Shown: piece after piece, positions 1 through 10,149 of the stretch
Numbering within the stretch: position 1 is the stretch's first letter
How the letters are laid out: each line of letters begins with the position of its first letter
Origin: Leptodactylus fallax
Lineage: Eukaryota; Chordata; Amphibia; Anura; Leptodactylidae
DNA: 64,000 bases
NCBI GenBank assembly: GCA_947044405.1
Contig: CAMRHE010000458.1
Span: forward strand, 1 to 64,000
Direction of reading: 5' to 3'
Position numbers and translations under genes: made by a program
The notes under the pieces: generated by a model
The model's database searches: none
Seen by the model: the letters and a program-made list of their open reading frames with translations, nothing else
Told to the model about the DNA's origin: nothing

Positions 1-350
1 TGTAGTACTGCTGTGTTCTGAGTATATTGTATGTATGTATTATTACCCTGTTGATTCTTATAAAGCTACTGTTATAACCTTATGTGGTATCTGTATGTAT
101 TCTTCAGACTGTGAGATTAGTACAGTGATCCTTGTTAAGGCTACTAACTGTATTTCATGAGTAAGTCCCAGGAAGAGATCCTCCCTGTAATACAGAGGCT
201 CTATCCTTGGTGGAGGCACTGATATATTTCATATATGTTCCCACTCTTCCCTTCAGCGAAGGCTTCAGGTCCCATTATACACACAGGTCAGCGCCAGAGT
301 CTGTTGCGGGAGGGATAATACTCATACCCCCCCCCCCAAATAGGGCTACA
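1..350 (+). repeat. 5' LTR, truncated by window edge
   Basis: Position 1 corresponds to position 6391 in the 3' LTR and the two run together to the C-rich stretch near 330. The only clear substitution is near position 198 (TTGG here, TGGG in the 3' copy). The LTR ends in CTACA at 350, mirroring the TGTAG start of the 3' LTR. About 657 bases of this LTR lie outside the window. Confidence 0.9.
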
Positions 351-352
351 TT

Positions 353-370
353 TGGAGGCACTGCTGAGAT
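353..370 (+). other. primer binding site, tRNA-Thr-like
   Basis: The 18 bases begin TGGAGGCAC two bases after the LTR end. A PBS is complementary to the 3' end of the primer tRNA. The reverse complement ends AGTGCCTCCA, close to the acceptor end of vertebrate tRNA-Thr (by recall about 16 of 18 bases agree). The position is seen directly; the tRNA identity is inferred. Confidence 0.6.
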
Positions 371-518
371 TTAGAAGTGGGAATAGTCATTGATATGGAG
401 AAGCGATATAGCTCAGAGGGGAACCTCCCACTAGCTACTACATGGGATTACCGACCTCCTGTTCCTCCCCTGGTTCAGGTAAAGGAAGAACCCCGCTCAG
501 CCAGTTACCCCCCCCAGT

Positions 519-2015
519 ATGGCCGTCGCTAGCAGTTCCTCTAGTGACAGTGCTATTAGCACTTTAGCCAGGCTGACTGAAATGTTAGCTCAGGGCCTGC
601 AGGCCACTCACTACAAGAAACTAAAAGTATTCTCTGGTAATGTCCCAGTACCACAAGGGGAGGAAAACTTTGAGATATGGAAAGAACATACTCTCCAATG
701 CCTGAAGGAATGGTCTTGCTCTGAAGAAGGCAAGCGGCAGCGTATCAGTGAAAGTTTGCGGTCTCCTGCTGCAGAATTGATCCGCTTGTACAGAGACTCT
801 CATGAAGGAGTGAGTGCATTGGACTATATACAAGTACTGTCTGATCACTTTGAGCCATACTATGACCTTGCCCAGATGGTTGCTGATTACCGAATGGTTC
901 GTCAAAAAGAAGGGGAAAATGTCTCTACTTTTATTAACCGTTTACAGCTACTTCTTTCACGTCTGGTGTACCACGCAGCTATATCTACTTCAGAGGTAGA
1001 CGCTCTGAGAACCAGTCAGTTGGTGAGAGGGTTACAACCTCATCATCCTCTTGCTCAAGTACTCAAGGTCTTACTATCTGATAGAGTCCTTCCATTTCCT
1101 GACTTAATGAAGTTAGTGAAGAAACAAGAAGCTGACATTAGTTTTAGTACCCCTAAGAAAGCGAAAAGCATCTCTAAAGAAGATGTTGTTCCTAATTCAA
1201 ACAAGGACAAACCAGCGGAGCGGTCAGAACTTAGACAGTCCGCCACTCCACCCACTGCCACTCAACGGAGGAAGGATGCTAGAACCTGTTATAAATGTGG
1301 TCAGACGGGCCATACTGCCAGACAGTGTACGGAGGACAGTGAGGGATTGAGACACAGTGCTGTCTTCTCTATTCAGAATCAAAGACACCGAAGGAAGGCG
1401 GGCCGAGTAAAGACCAGAGGCGCTATCGCGGGCTCCAGGTCCGTTGTCAAAGTCACTGTCAATGGTCATGCCGCTCCTGCCCTGTTTGATACAGGATCTC
1501 AAGTGACCCTGATTTATCGCTCGTTCTACCAAAAGTATCTGAGGGATATACCTCTTCAGTCTACAGGACAAATGAAATTGTGGGGGCTTAATTCAGGATC
1601 ATATCCTGTAGATGGCAGCCTACAAGTAGTTATAGCTGTCCCTGAATTAGAAGATCAGAGTGTCGCTCCCATGAAGATTACGGCTCTTGTCTGTCCTGAT
1701 ACAGGGGATTCTTGTGCAGCTCCTGTGATACTTGGCACTAATTGTCCCGCAGTGCATTATGCTTTTCAGAAGTTTCTTGGAAGAGATTGGAACCCTGCAG
1801 CTCAGCCGGTGAATATATCTTCTGATCTTAGAGAACTCTGTGATGCCCTGTCTACTGGCTATCGACATGGAATGGTATATCATATCGGTGAGAGAACCGT
1901 GGAAGTTCCTGCCGGCGGGGAGAGAGTTCTGAGAGTAGCCTCCAGCATTGCTCCCGATTTGCTTGAAGGGGGGAGTTATGTCCTTATGGAAACCCCTGAA
2001 GAAATGATTAACTGA
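519..2015 (+). CDS. gag: Gag-protease protein of gypsy element, PNMA-like
   Basis: The 498-residue frame encodes the structural protein and the aspartic protease of the element. The first 215 residues resemble the PNMA/gypsy capsid family: a LKVFSG motif, then GEENFEIWKEH, then an alpha-rich region with YRMVRQKEGENVSTFINRL. A basic linker leads to one CCHC zinc knuckle (CYKCGQTGHTARQC, about residues 257-270), which would bind the RNA genome. A retroviral-type protease motif LFDTGS lies near residue 322. PNMA genes of mammals are known to derive from this kind of gag. The first ATG is used because the frame opens just upstream and it follows the leader. The frame stops at 2013-2015, before a linker that seems to continue in another frame. 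Confidence 0.9.
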   Translation: MAVASSSSSDSAISTLARLTEMLAQGLQATHYKKLKVFSGNVPVPQGEENFEIWKEHTLQCLKEWSCSEEGKRQRISESLRSPAAELIRLYRDSHEGVSALDYIQVLSDHFEPYYDLAQMVADYRMVRQKEGENVSTFINRLQLLLSRLVYHAAISTSEVDALRTSQLVRGLQPHHPLAQVLKVLLSDRVLPFPDLMKLVKKQEADISFSTPKKAKSISKEDVVPNSNKDKPAERSELRQSATPPTATQRRKDARTCYKCGQTGHTARQCTEDSEGLRHSAVFSIQNQRHRRKAGRVKTRGAIAGSRSVVKVTVNGHAAPALFDTGSQVTLIYRSFYQKYLRDIPLQSTGQMKLWGLNSGSYPVDGSLQVVIAVPELEDQSVAPMKITALVCPDTGDSCAAPVILGTNCPAVHYAFQKFLGRDWNPAAQPVNISSDLRELCDALSTGYRHGMVYHIGERTVEVPAGGERVLRVASSIAPDLLEGGSYVLMETPEEMIN

Positions 2016-5000
2016 ATGGCTGGATAGTGATCCCGGAGAGAAAGGACTGGAGAAATAAAGTGGAGTTATCTACCTGTGTGACAGTGAGGAACTGTTCACC
2101 GCATCCGATCGTAATTGGACCATACCAGAATGTGGCCCACTGCTACCCTGTGCTTGGAGTAAATCCATACGCTGAAGTGTGCAGGATTCAAATCCGAGAT
2201 GCAATCCCTAATCTCAATCTTGACTTGAGTGATCCACATTTACCAGAGGCCTGGAATCAGCGACTGACACAGAAGTTGTCTGAATTATCGGAAGTGTTCT
2301 CCATGGATGATATGGATGTAGGTTGTGCTAAAAGTGCTCAACACACTTTCCGATTGACCGATTCTACTCCCTTCCGGGAGCGACCACGGAGAGTTGCTCC
2401 AAAGGATGTTGATGAGTTAAGACAGACTCTACAGCAAATGAAAGGTCAGGGGATCATTGTGGACAGTAAGAGCCCCTATGCCTCACCTATTGTGGTGGTA
2501 AGAAAAAAATCTGGAGCAATTCGCCTATGTGTGGATTACAGAACTCTGAACCGGAGAACCTTACCTGATCAGTATACACTGCCAAGAATTGAAGAAGCTC
2601 TGGAAGCTCTGAATGGAAACTGTTGGTTCACAGTGCTGGACCTAAGATCGGGATACTATCAAGTCCCAATGGCACCTGAGGATCAGGAAAAGACAGCCTT
2701 CATATGCCCCTTGGGTTTCTTTCAGTTCACTCGTATGCCGCAAGGTACAAAAGGTGCGCCAGCAACGTTCCAAAGGTTGATGGAAAGAGTGTTAGGTGAT
2801 TTAGTGCCCCGGGAATGCCTTGTATATCTTGATGACATTATTGTGTTTGGAAAGACGCTGGAAGAACATGAAGAACGACTCATGAGAGTACTCCATCGCT
2901 TAAAAGAAGAGGGGCTGAAGTTGTCGGCTGACAAATGCAAATTTTGTAGATCTTCGGTCACTTATGTAGGTCATATTGTTTCTGCTGAAGGAGTTGCTAC
3001 CGATCCTGGTAAGATTGAAGCTGTGGTGAATTGGCCCCGACCGCAAAATATTACGGAGTTGCAATCTTTCTTGGGGTTTTGTGGATTCTATCGACGATTT
3101 GTGGAAGGATATTCAAAAATTGCTCGAGCCCTCCTCGACCTGTTGAAGAGTGATGCAGGAGATCCGGGAAAGAAGAAAGGGTCTTCCAAAAGCCTTTTTG
3201 GCGATAGGTGGACTGCGGATTGTGAAGAAGCATTTAAGTTGTTGAAGAAGAAATTGACAGAAGCTCCCGTTCTGGCTTATGCTGATGCACAGAAGCCATA
3301 TGTGCTACATGTAGATGCCAGCTTTGAAGGATTAGGTGGCGTGCTGCACCAAGAATACCCGGCCGGGTTACGGCCCATAGCTTTCATAAGTCGAAGTCTT
3401 TCTCCCAGCGAGAAAAATTATCCAGTACATAAATTGGAGTTTTTGGCGCTCAAGTGGGCCATTGTTGATAAATTACATGACTATTTATACGGAGCCACGT
3501 TTGAAGTAAGAACAGACAACAATCCACTGACATACGTTTTGTCAACCGCTAAGCTCGATGCTACAGGACATCGCTGGTTGGCAGCTTTATCCAACTACCA
3601 ATTCACACTCAAGTATAAATCGGGGCCTAAGAACATTGGGGCAGATGCTCTATCAAAACGGCCTGGATTACCTAGTCCGGAAGTAGTGGATGAATGGGAA
3701 GAAGTGCCAAGTCCTGGAGTAGGAGCTTTGTGTGCCATGGCTGCTGTAGTTGAAGACCGAGTAGCCTTTTCTGAAACTCGGCTTATTGACTCTATTGGGG
3801 GAGGTCCCGAAGCTGTACCAGACATGTTTGCCTACCCTGCCGCTTTAGGATCCTTTGAGAGTTGTTCTATATCTTCAAAGCGAATGATCTGGAGTCAAAA
3901 GACTGATCCTTTAATTGGACCTCTTTATCAAGCAGTGAGTTCTCAAGACAGAGAAATGTTAAAGACATCCCTACCCTCTGAATGCAGTCAACTTCTACGA
4001 GATTGGGAGAAGTTTGAAATAGACAATGGCCTACTTTATCGTGTGGTGCTGTATCATGATCACCCTGGAAAGCGCCAACTAGTTATTCCAAGCTGCTTTC
4101 AGAAGATGATTTTCCGAAGTCTGCATGATTATCATGGTCATTTGGGACCTGAGAAGACTTATGGCCTAATACAAGACCGATTCTACTGGCCCAAAATGAG
4201 AGATACCGTGACTCGTCTGTGTAGGTGCTGTCGCAGATGTTTGCAGAGGAAGACTGTCCCGGTTCGAGCGGCCTTCATGGGACACTTGAAGAGTTCGGGC
4301 CCCATGGATCTTGTCTGCATAGACTTCCTTTGTATTGACAACGACTCCAGAGGATTTGGAAATGTATTGGTGGTGACTGATCACTTCACACGATATGCTC
4401 AAGCCTTTCCGACTAAGGATCAAAAAGCAGTCACTGTTGCAAGAGTGCTTTGGGAAAAGTATTTTATCCATTATGGCTTACCACACCGGTTGCATTCTGA
4501 TCAAGGCCGGGATTTTGAGAGTAACCTGATCAAAGAGTTACTTCAGTTGTTGAACATACGCAAAAGTCGGACGACGCCTTACCATCCAGAGGGAGATGCC
4601 CTTCCTGAAAGATTTAACAGGACTTTACTTGATATGCTTGGTACCTTACGAATTGAGGATAAGCGATCCTGGAGTCGAAAAGTGGAGGCTATGGTGCATG
4701 CCTATAATAGTACAAGGCACGAAAGCACAGGATATTCACCATACTTTCTGATGTTTGGAAGAGAGCCTAGGCTACCTATTGACATCTTGTTGGGAGTCTC
4801 TACCGATGGTATCAGTCATCGAGATCATTACCGATACGTGGCACGTTTGAAAGAAACGCTTAAGAGTGCTTATCAGCTGGCTGAGGAAAATGCGGCCAAA
4901 GTGAATGAAGGAAATAAAAGGAGATTTGATCTTCGAGTAAGATACCGAGAATTGAACCCTGGGGACCATGTTCTGCTACGGAATTTGGGAGCATCTGCAA

Positions 5001-5110
5001 AACATAAGCTGGCTGATCGATGGCGGAGTGAACTCTTTACAGTGGTAGATCGGTTGCCTGGAATACCAGTCTACAAGATAAAAGGACGGGACGGGAGGAT
5101 CAGGACTTGA
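2012..5110 (+). CDS. pol: Pol: reverse transcriptase, RNase H, integrase (3' end cut by TGA)
   Basis: The frame is open from 2012 to a TGA at 5108-5110 and has no clear ATG. Residue numbers count from 2027. RT carries the LDLRSGYYQV motif and the catalytic YLDD at 267-270. RNase H has HVDAS with D430 and later NPLTYVLS and GADALSKRP. Integrase has an N-terminal H/C zinc domain beginning near H700 and a catalytic triad D766, D825, E861 with 35 residues between the last two (D,D35E). A GPY-like region with LNPGDHVLLRN follows. It lies in a different frame from gag and starts one base ahead of the gag stop, with a stop just upstream at 2009-2011, so a small indel has probably broken an originally continuous gag-pol frame. 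Confidence 0.92.
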   Translation: MNGWIVIPERKDWRNKVELSTCVTVRNCSPHPIVIGPYQNVAHCYPVLGVNPYAEVCRIQIRDAIPNLNLDLSDPHLPEAWNQRLTQKLSELSEVFSMDDMDVGCAKSAQHTFRLTDSTPFRERPRRVAPKDVDELRQTLQQMKGQGIIVDSKSPYASPIVVVRKKSGAIRLCVDYRTLNRRTLPDQYTLPRIEEALEALNGNCWFTVLDLRSGYYQVPMAPEDQEKTAFICPLGFFQFTRMPQGTKGAPATFQRLMERVLGDLVPRECLVYLDDIIVFGKTLEEHEERLMRVLHRLKEEGLKLSADKCKFCRSSVTYVGHIVSAEGVATDPGKIEAVVNWPRPQNITELQSFLGFCGFYRRFVEGYSKIARALLDLLKSDAGDPGKKKGSSKSLFGDRWTADCEEAFKLLKKKLTEAPVLAYADAQKPYVLHVDASFEGLGGVLHQEYPAGLRPIAFISRSLSPSEKNYPVHKLEFLALKWAIVDKLHDYLYGATFEVRTDNNPLTYVLSTAKLDATGHRWLAALSNYQFTLKYKSGPKNIGADALSKRPGLPSPEVVDEWEEVPSPGVGALCAMAAVVEDRVAFSETRLIDSIGGGPEAVPDMFAYPAALGSFESCSISSKRMIWSQKTDPLIGPLYQAVSSQDREMLKTSLPSECSQLLRDWEKFEIDNGLLYRVVLYHDHPGKRQLVIPSCFQKMIFRSLHDYHGHLGPEKTYGLIQDRFYWPKMRDTVTRLCRCCRRCLQRKTVPVRAAFMGHLKSSGPMDLVCIDFLCIDNDSRGFGNVLVVTDHFTRYAQAFPTKDQKAVTVARVLWEKYFIHYGLPHRLHSDQGRDFESNLIKELLQLLNIRKSRTTPYHPEGDALPERFNRTLLDMLGTLRIEDKRSWSRKVEAMVHAYNSTRHESTGYSPYFLMFGREPRLPIDILLGVSTDGISHRDHYRYVARLKETLKSAYQLAEENAAKVNEGNKRRFDLRVRYRELNPGDHVLLRNLGASAKHKLADRWRSELFTVVDRLPGIPVYKIKGRDGRIRT

Positions 5111-5614
5111 CATAGAAATCATTTGTTGCCTGTACCTCAGATTGATGGTATGGATATCTCCAATGATGGCTCGGCCTGCGATTCTCCACAGTCCTTAGCC
5201 GATATTCCACCTGACCTTCCTGAAACTCCTGAGAGTGATTGGACTGTGGCTCCTGAAGTTCCTAGATCACCAGTATCTTCTCCTTCAGGGAGACCTATGA
5301 ACCCTCAAACTCCAGAATTCGTACCTAGATCTGTGTCTACAGATGAGCAGGGATCTAGCTCTCCTACGCCACCAGCACCATCCCCTCCCATGGCAGACAA
5401 CCCTAGTTTAGGGCCTGGACATGCTAGTTTACCTCAGAGAGAGGTACGGAGAGGAGAGAGAATTAGACACCCTCCACCTATGCTGACATATGATAGTTTG
5501 GGGGACCCCAGATTTACTACTCAGCCTCATTTATACCATGCTTGGGTGGGTGCAGTGTCCACTTTGGTCAATATGTTACCAATTTTCGCTCCTGCTGGCA
5601 TGTATACCTATTAA
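5111..5614 (+). CDS. Proline-rich C-terminal extension of gypsy pol
   Basis: This stretch is in the same frame as pol and is separated from it only by the TGA at 5108-5110. The residues just after the stop (HRNHLLPVP) look like the usual end of a gypsy integrase, so the TGA is probably a nonsense mutation in a longer pol. The rest is rich in P, S and E, then basic, and ends near residue 163 counted from the first ATG at 5123. No known domain is evident. It could also be read as a separate small ORF, which I consider less likely. Confidence 0.65.
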   Translation, partial: HRNHLLPVPQIDGMDISNDGSACDSPQSLADIPPDLPETPESDWTVAPEVPRSPVSSPSGRPMNPQTPEFVPRSVSTDEQGSSSPTPPAPSPPMADNPSLGPGHASLPQREVRRGERIRHPPPMLTYDSLGDPRFTTQPHLYHAWVGAVSTLVNMLPIFAPAGMYTY

Positions 5615-5723
5615 CCTGTTGTGACTCTGTAAATGCAAAAGCAACCATATTGATATTGTCATTGGTAATGTTGACTGTATACTATGACTTTGTATGTCTT
5701 TGACGTGACGTAAAGATTTCACC

Positions 5724-5733
5724 AGAGGGAGAG
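5724..5733 (+). other. polypurine tract
   Basis: The run AGAGGGAGAG lies immediately before TGTAGGG, the first bases of the 3' LTR. This is where plus-strand priming normally occurs in LTR retrotransposons. Confidence 0.8.
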
Positions 5734-6748
5734 TGTAGGGAACTGCCATTTCTACTAGTATATAATGTATCTGGCTTCTTTGCCCCTGCAGTTTGGCTTC
5801 AGAGACCCCAGGCATTTAGTGCAAGTTTTGTTTTGTAAATACAGTGAGTCAGACACATGTGAGGCAGAGCTGCTGGGGGGAGAGATGGGAGCAGAGCTGC
5901 TGAGCCAGACATGTTATGTCTGGGGGAGTCTAAGAGCCACTTGTTCCTCTTTACTTCACAGTATATAGTTAGGTATGTGTTACCCCCTATATACTCACAG
6001 GACCTAGCTAGTAACTGTAGTTAGGGATCCATATATATATACAGTTCAGGGCAGTGATAGGTTAGGCTTCCGAAGGCCAACTAGCTAGTTAGAGGCCCGG
6101 TGGCACTAGTAGTTTAGCTGGCAGGTTAAGGACTCAGTGTTAGGGTAGTCAGGCCTGCATCTACTGCCGTCACCGTCGCCCTGTTTGCTGCCTGTGAAGA
6201 ATCTCATCATCATCATCATCTCCTGATCGGCTGTCTGTCATCTCCTGGAAGAATCCGAGGATCCACAGTCATCCACAGGGGCCCCTGCATCTCTTCTGTT
6301 GCCTGGAGGTATTGTGCACTGGACTCTTGCTATATATCTATATATATACCCGGGTATATAACCTAAGACGGTTGAGGACTTGCTGGTTGTTGTAGTACTG
6401 CTGTGTTCTGAGTATATTGTATGTATGTATTATTACCCTGTTGATTCTTATAAAGCTACTGTTATAACCTTATGTGGTATCTGTATGTATTCTTCAGACT
6501 GTGAGATTAGTACAGTGATCCTTGTTAAGGCTACTAACTGTATTTCATGAGTAAGTCCCAGGAAGAGATCCTCCCTGTAATACAGAGGCTCTATCCTGGG
6601 TGGAGGCACTGATATATTTCATATATGTTCCCACTCTTCCCTTCAGCGAAGGCTTCAGGTCCCATTATACACACAGGTCAGCGCCAGAGTCTGTTGCGGG
6701 AGGGATAATACTCATACCCCCCCGGGCCCCCCCCCCCCAATAGGGCCA
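5734..6748 (+). repeat. 3' LTR of PNMA-gag gypsy element
   Basis: The LTR starts TGTAGGG after the polypurine tract and is about 1015 bp. It includes an ATC microsatellite near 6207, TATATA runs near 6030 and 6340, and a C-rich stretch just before its end. The last bases (GGGCCA) are altered compared with the 5' LTR end (GGGCTACA), and the C run is longer and interrupted by GGG. Confidence 0.88.
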
Positions 6749-6843
6749 CCCCTAAAATGGGTGGGCCGGCAAGCCCCCCCCCCTAGGGTTCCCCCCCACC
6801 CCCCCCCCCCCCCCTAACCCCCCCCCCCCCTTTTTTTTCTCCT

Positions 6844-6879
<36 letters not shown>

Positions 6880-6948
6880 TGTGTGGGGGGGCCGCCGCCC
6901 CCGGGCGCGCGCCCGCGCCCCCCCACACACCCCCCAACCCCCCCCCCC

Positions 6949-6986
<38 letters not shown>

Positions 6987-7010
6987 TTGGTGGGGCGGGG
7001 GGGGGGGTGG
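6717..7010. repeat. extreme poly-C / poly-G low-complexity tract
   Basis: Nearly 300 bases are long C homopolymers (more than 30 in a row near 6847 and 6950) followed by a G run near 7000. It starts exactly at the short C run of the 3' LTR. The bases after it (GGAACTGCTACGAAATC) faintly resemble the leader after the 5' LTR (GGAGGCACTGCTGAGATT). Either the LTR C run expanded or this is a sequencing or assembly failure. Predicted proteins here are artefacts. Confidence 0.7.
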
Positions 7011-7224
7011 AACTGCTACGAAATCTTTTTTTTCCTTAACTTCCGCCACTTTTTTTTTCTTTTTTCAGAAAATCTGTGTGGGGCAGCCTTTTTCTTCCAA
7101 AAAAAATAAAGGGTTTTTATTCTGTGTGTAACCTGTCACAGGTAGTGGGAGAGTCTTTGCTCTCCATTTTTTCTATACAAGTCTGCTGCTTCCTTTCCTC
7201 TACCTCTTTGTTGTTTGGCAGAGA

Positions 7225-8013
7225 GTGTGCATGCTGGGCATTCTAGTTCAACAGACTTGTACTGTTGCATTTTTTCTGGCTTTCTTGCTATATACTCTTA
7301 CACTTGCAGTAAGAGGTCATCCTCTGCGTCTGAGTCCTTCATGCAAGCCTGCATCTAGGCGCAAACATCTAACCTGTCGCTCCTGTGAAATTCCCTTGCC
7401 TGATGGTTATGAATTCAATACATACCACCAGTGCCGCCCAAAAGAACCCTCTGAGAAATCCACAGTTAGCGATGTGGTTATTTGGGTCAAAGAGTATGTT
7501 CAGGACACCATGAAAGACTTGAAAAAGTCCATAACTCACTTGTCTGACAAGCCCAGACACAGTGAGGCATCTGCTTCTATCATACAATCTGATGAGGAGT
7601 TCAGGATCGTAGATGAAGCTAATTCTTCATCTGAGGATTCAGATACGGATATAGCAAAACCGCTTTTTCCTCTGGAGAAAATTCAGAGATTATTGAAGTC
7701 CATCAGGTCAGGGGACCATGATGTTGACTGTGGGGAAGCCTCTAGTTCCACCTCTAGGGGACCTAGGTCCTTTAAAGTGGACAACATGCTTAAAAGAGCT
7801 ATGTCCACTGAGTGGAAACACCCAGAGAAGTCCTGCATGTTATCCAAGAGGTTCAAGATACTCTTCCCAATAGATGAGGACCAGTTTGGGACTTGGGTCC
7901 TCCACCTAAGCTTGACATGGCGGTTGCCAAATTGTCCAGGCGAACACTTATACCCTCTGAGGACGGGTCTAGCCTTCAGGATCCCATGGACCACTGGGCA
8001 GAGTGCTCCGTAA
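7225..8013 (+). pseudogene. DIRS-like gag-type protein
   Basis: The 262-codon frame has a Cys-rich N-terminal part (LTCRSCEIPLPDGY, then CRP), a long acidic and serine-rich middle and a C-terminal region with VDNMLKRAM and FKILFPIDEDQF. This layout fits the first ORF of vertebrate DIRS elements. The hydrophobic first 30 residues probably precede the real start. It ends just before a frame change leading toward the RT region. Confidence 0.6.
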
Positions 8014-8589
8014 GGAAAGCGTATACAGCTTTCTCTGCACAATGATTGGTATCGCTACTAGCGATGTAGCCAAGAAGCTGTGCTCCGGCCTCTCTTCATT
8101 AAAAAGAGATATCGATTTGGGGACTCCCGGGATGAATTGTTGTCCTCTTTGAAGGGTATAGCCCTTGAGGCGGATTACCTCAATGAAGCCTCTCTTCTCC
8201 AGGTGAAGTTATCTGCCAAGTCTAGTGCCTTGACTACGGCTGCCCGTTGCCCCCTATGGTTAAATCCCTGGAGCGTGAATTATGCCTCAAAATCTAATAT
8301 TTTCGGGTTGCCATACAAACCAGGTAAATTATTTGGGCAGAACACAAAAAGATTATAGAAGGACTAGTGGGAAAGTCCCTTCCGCAGTCCTTTTGTTGAA
8401 AGGGCAGACCGCGTCGCAGAGGAAAGTCTCCTCAAAGACCACCACCTGCAAGAGGTCACGTGTGGACGTTCCAGGTTGCTGAGTGGGAACTCCAACCATC
8501 TTTTTTCTGTGACGACAGAAAAGACAAAGCCAGATTTCTAACTATTACCTTCTCCCTCCAAGACAAAGTTCCTGTGGAGTAACAGATTC

Positions 8590-9430
8590 ATGGTTCTTGG
8601 AGATAATCTGGTCCGGTTACAACATAGATTTTTCTGTGCCTCCCCAGGACAGATTTATACAGACCTCTTTCCTCCCTGCTGTCCATCACAAGGCTCCAGA
8701 GTCCTCAGTACTGGACTATATAAAAAGCATGTCATGAAAGAGGTTCCACTGCAACGTCAAGGGTCTGGAATTTATTCTCCAATGTTCCTGATTCCAAAAC
8801 CTTCAGGAGACTGGTTGATAATAGACCTACGATACCTCAGCAGAGCTGTCACAAAAAAAAAATCCATATAGAAACTTCTGTTATATCCATTCTCCAGCAA
8901 GGAGATTTCATGGCTACTCTGAACCTAAAGGACGCATACCTCCACGTCCCTATTCTTCCTGCTCATAGGAAATACCTATGAAATTGCAGTGGTTGTAGAG
9001 GGTTGGCTGAGACACCTCCAATTTACCACACTTGCATTCGGGATAATATCAGCACCCTACGTATTCACCAAGGCGGTATCCATGGTAGCTGAGTCTGAGA
9101 ATCCAGGGGATCACGATTGTTTCTTATCTGGAAGTCTGGCTGTTGAAAGTCTCTTCAAGACAAGGCCTACTGCAGCATCTATTCACCTTGGTAACAGTTG
9201 GGTTGGATTATAAATTGGGAAAAGTCCCAAATATCTCCAGCAACCCAGAAGACACTTCTAGGGTTCATTATCAATTCAGGCCTAATGAGTGTATCTCTTC
9301 CTCTCTCCAGAAGGGAAAGAATAATCAAGGCCGCAAAGTTCCTATTGGTTCCCCGGCTCATGTCAAACTGATGAGGCAGTTGCTTGGGTGCTATGGCATC
9401 TTCACACACTGCAGAGAGAAGTCCTGACGG
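8590..9430 (+). pseudogene. DIRS-like reverse transcriptase, frameshifted
   Basis: Two frame segments give recognisable RT blocks. The first, 8590-8871, has GIYSPMFLIPKPSG then IIDLRYLS. The second, 8989-9213, has LQFTTLAFGIISAPYVFTKAV, the DIRS form of the fingers-palm region. The stretch around 9100-9130, where a DD motif would be expected, has no intact motif, so catalytic function is lost. Further segments to 9430 fit the connection to RNase H. Confidence 0.75.
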
Positions 9431-9432
9431 CC

Positions 9433-10053
9433 TGGAATCACAAAACCAGAAGACTAGACAGAAGTTTTGTCCTGTCTCAGGAAGCCCGCTCGTCCCTCAG
9501 GTGGTCGATTCTGCTAGGAGATGGAAAGTCCATAGTCCAGCCTCGCTGGACCCTGTTGACTACGGATGCATCACTCATAGGTTGGGGAGCCCACCTAAAC
9601 ATTCCTGCTCAAGGGTTTTGCAATTTCCTTGAGAAAATGAGGTCATCCAATTGGAGAGAACTCCAAGCGGTACGTTTAGCACTACTTCACTTTGCCGCCC
9701 AATTGAGAGACAAGGCAGTCCGAGTGAGATTGGATAATATGACAAGCGTCCTTTACTTGAACAAACAGGGAGGAACTTGGTCACATCCCCTTCTAAGCGA
9801 AGTGGGGAAGATCTTGAGCTGGGCAGAGAAGACCCTAAACCCATCTTCCTGCCGTACATATCCGAGTGTTACTGAATATAGTGGCGGATCAATTGAGTCG
9901 TGGCATCACTGTTCCAAGGGAAAGGTCTCTCCACCCAGAGGTCCTTCAAGCAATCATCCTGAAATGGGGTCATCCAGAGGTAGACCTGATAACAACCAGA
10001 CTCAATGCCAAGGTAGAGAAGTTCTGCTCTATACAAGGAGGACAATCCCTTGA
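9433..10053 (+). pseudogene. DIRS-like RNase H
   Basis: A long frame contains TTDASLIGWGAHL, SSNWRELQAVRLALLHF and DNMTSVLYLNKQGGT, in the order and spacing of DIRS RNase H. The sequence then shifts frame; the continuation at 9866-10050 has VADQLSRG and GHPEVDLITTRLNAKV, which also belongs to this family. Confidence 0.8.
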
Positions 10054-10149
10054 CTGTAGATGCCCTGACCATCCCTTGGAGGTTCAGGCTAGCATACATA
10101 TTCCCTCCAAACCTCCATGATACCAAGGGTATTGATGAGGATCAGAAAG

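Larger units (their letters stand above)
1..6748 (+). mobile_element. Ty3/gypsy LTR retrotransposon with PNMA-like gag, nearly complete
   Basis: The window opens inside the 5' LTR. The order is partial 5' LTR, primer binding site, gag with zinc knuckle and protease, pol with RT, RNase H and integrase, a proline-rich tail, a polypurine tract and the 3' LTR. This is the usual Ty3/gypsy domain order. Over the roughly 330 bp where the two LTRs can be compared before the poly-C tract I see one substitution, so insertion was recent. Coding is damaged in two places: a frame break near 2009-2015 between the protease region and RT, and a TGA at 5108-5110 that cuts the last part of pol. The copy is probably not autonomous as it stands. 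Confidence 0.93.

Noticed and set aside
6752..7131. Glycine-rich or proline-rich ORFs of 60-88 codons
   Set aside because: They are translations of C and G homopolymers and carry no evidence of coding.
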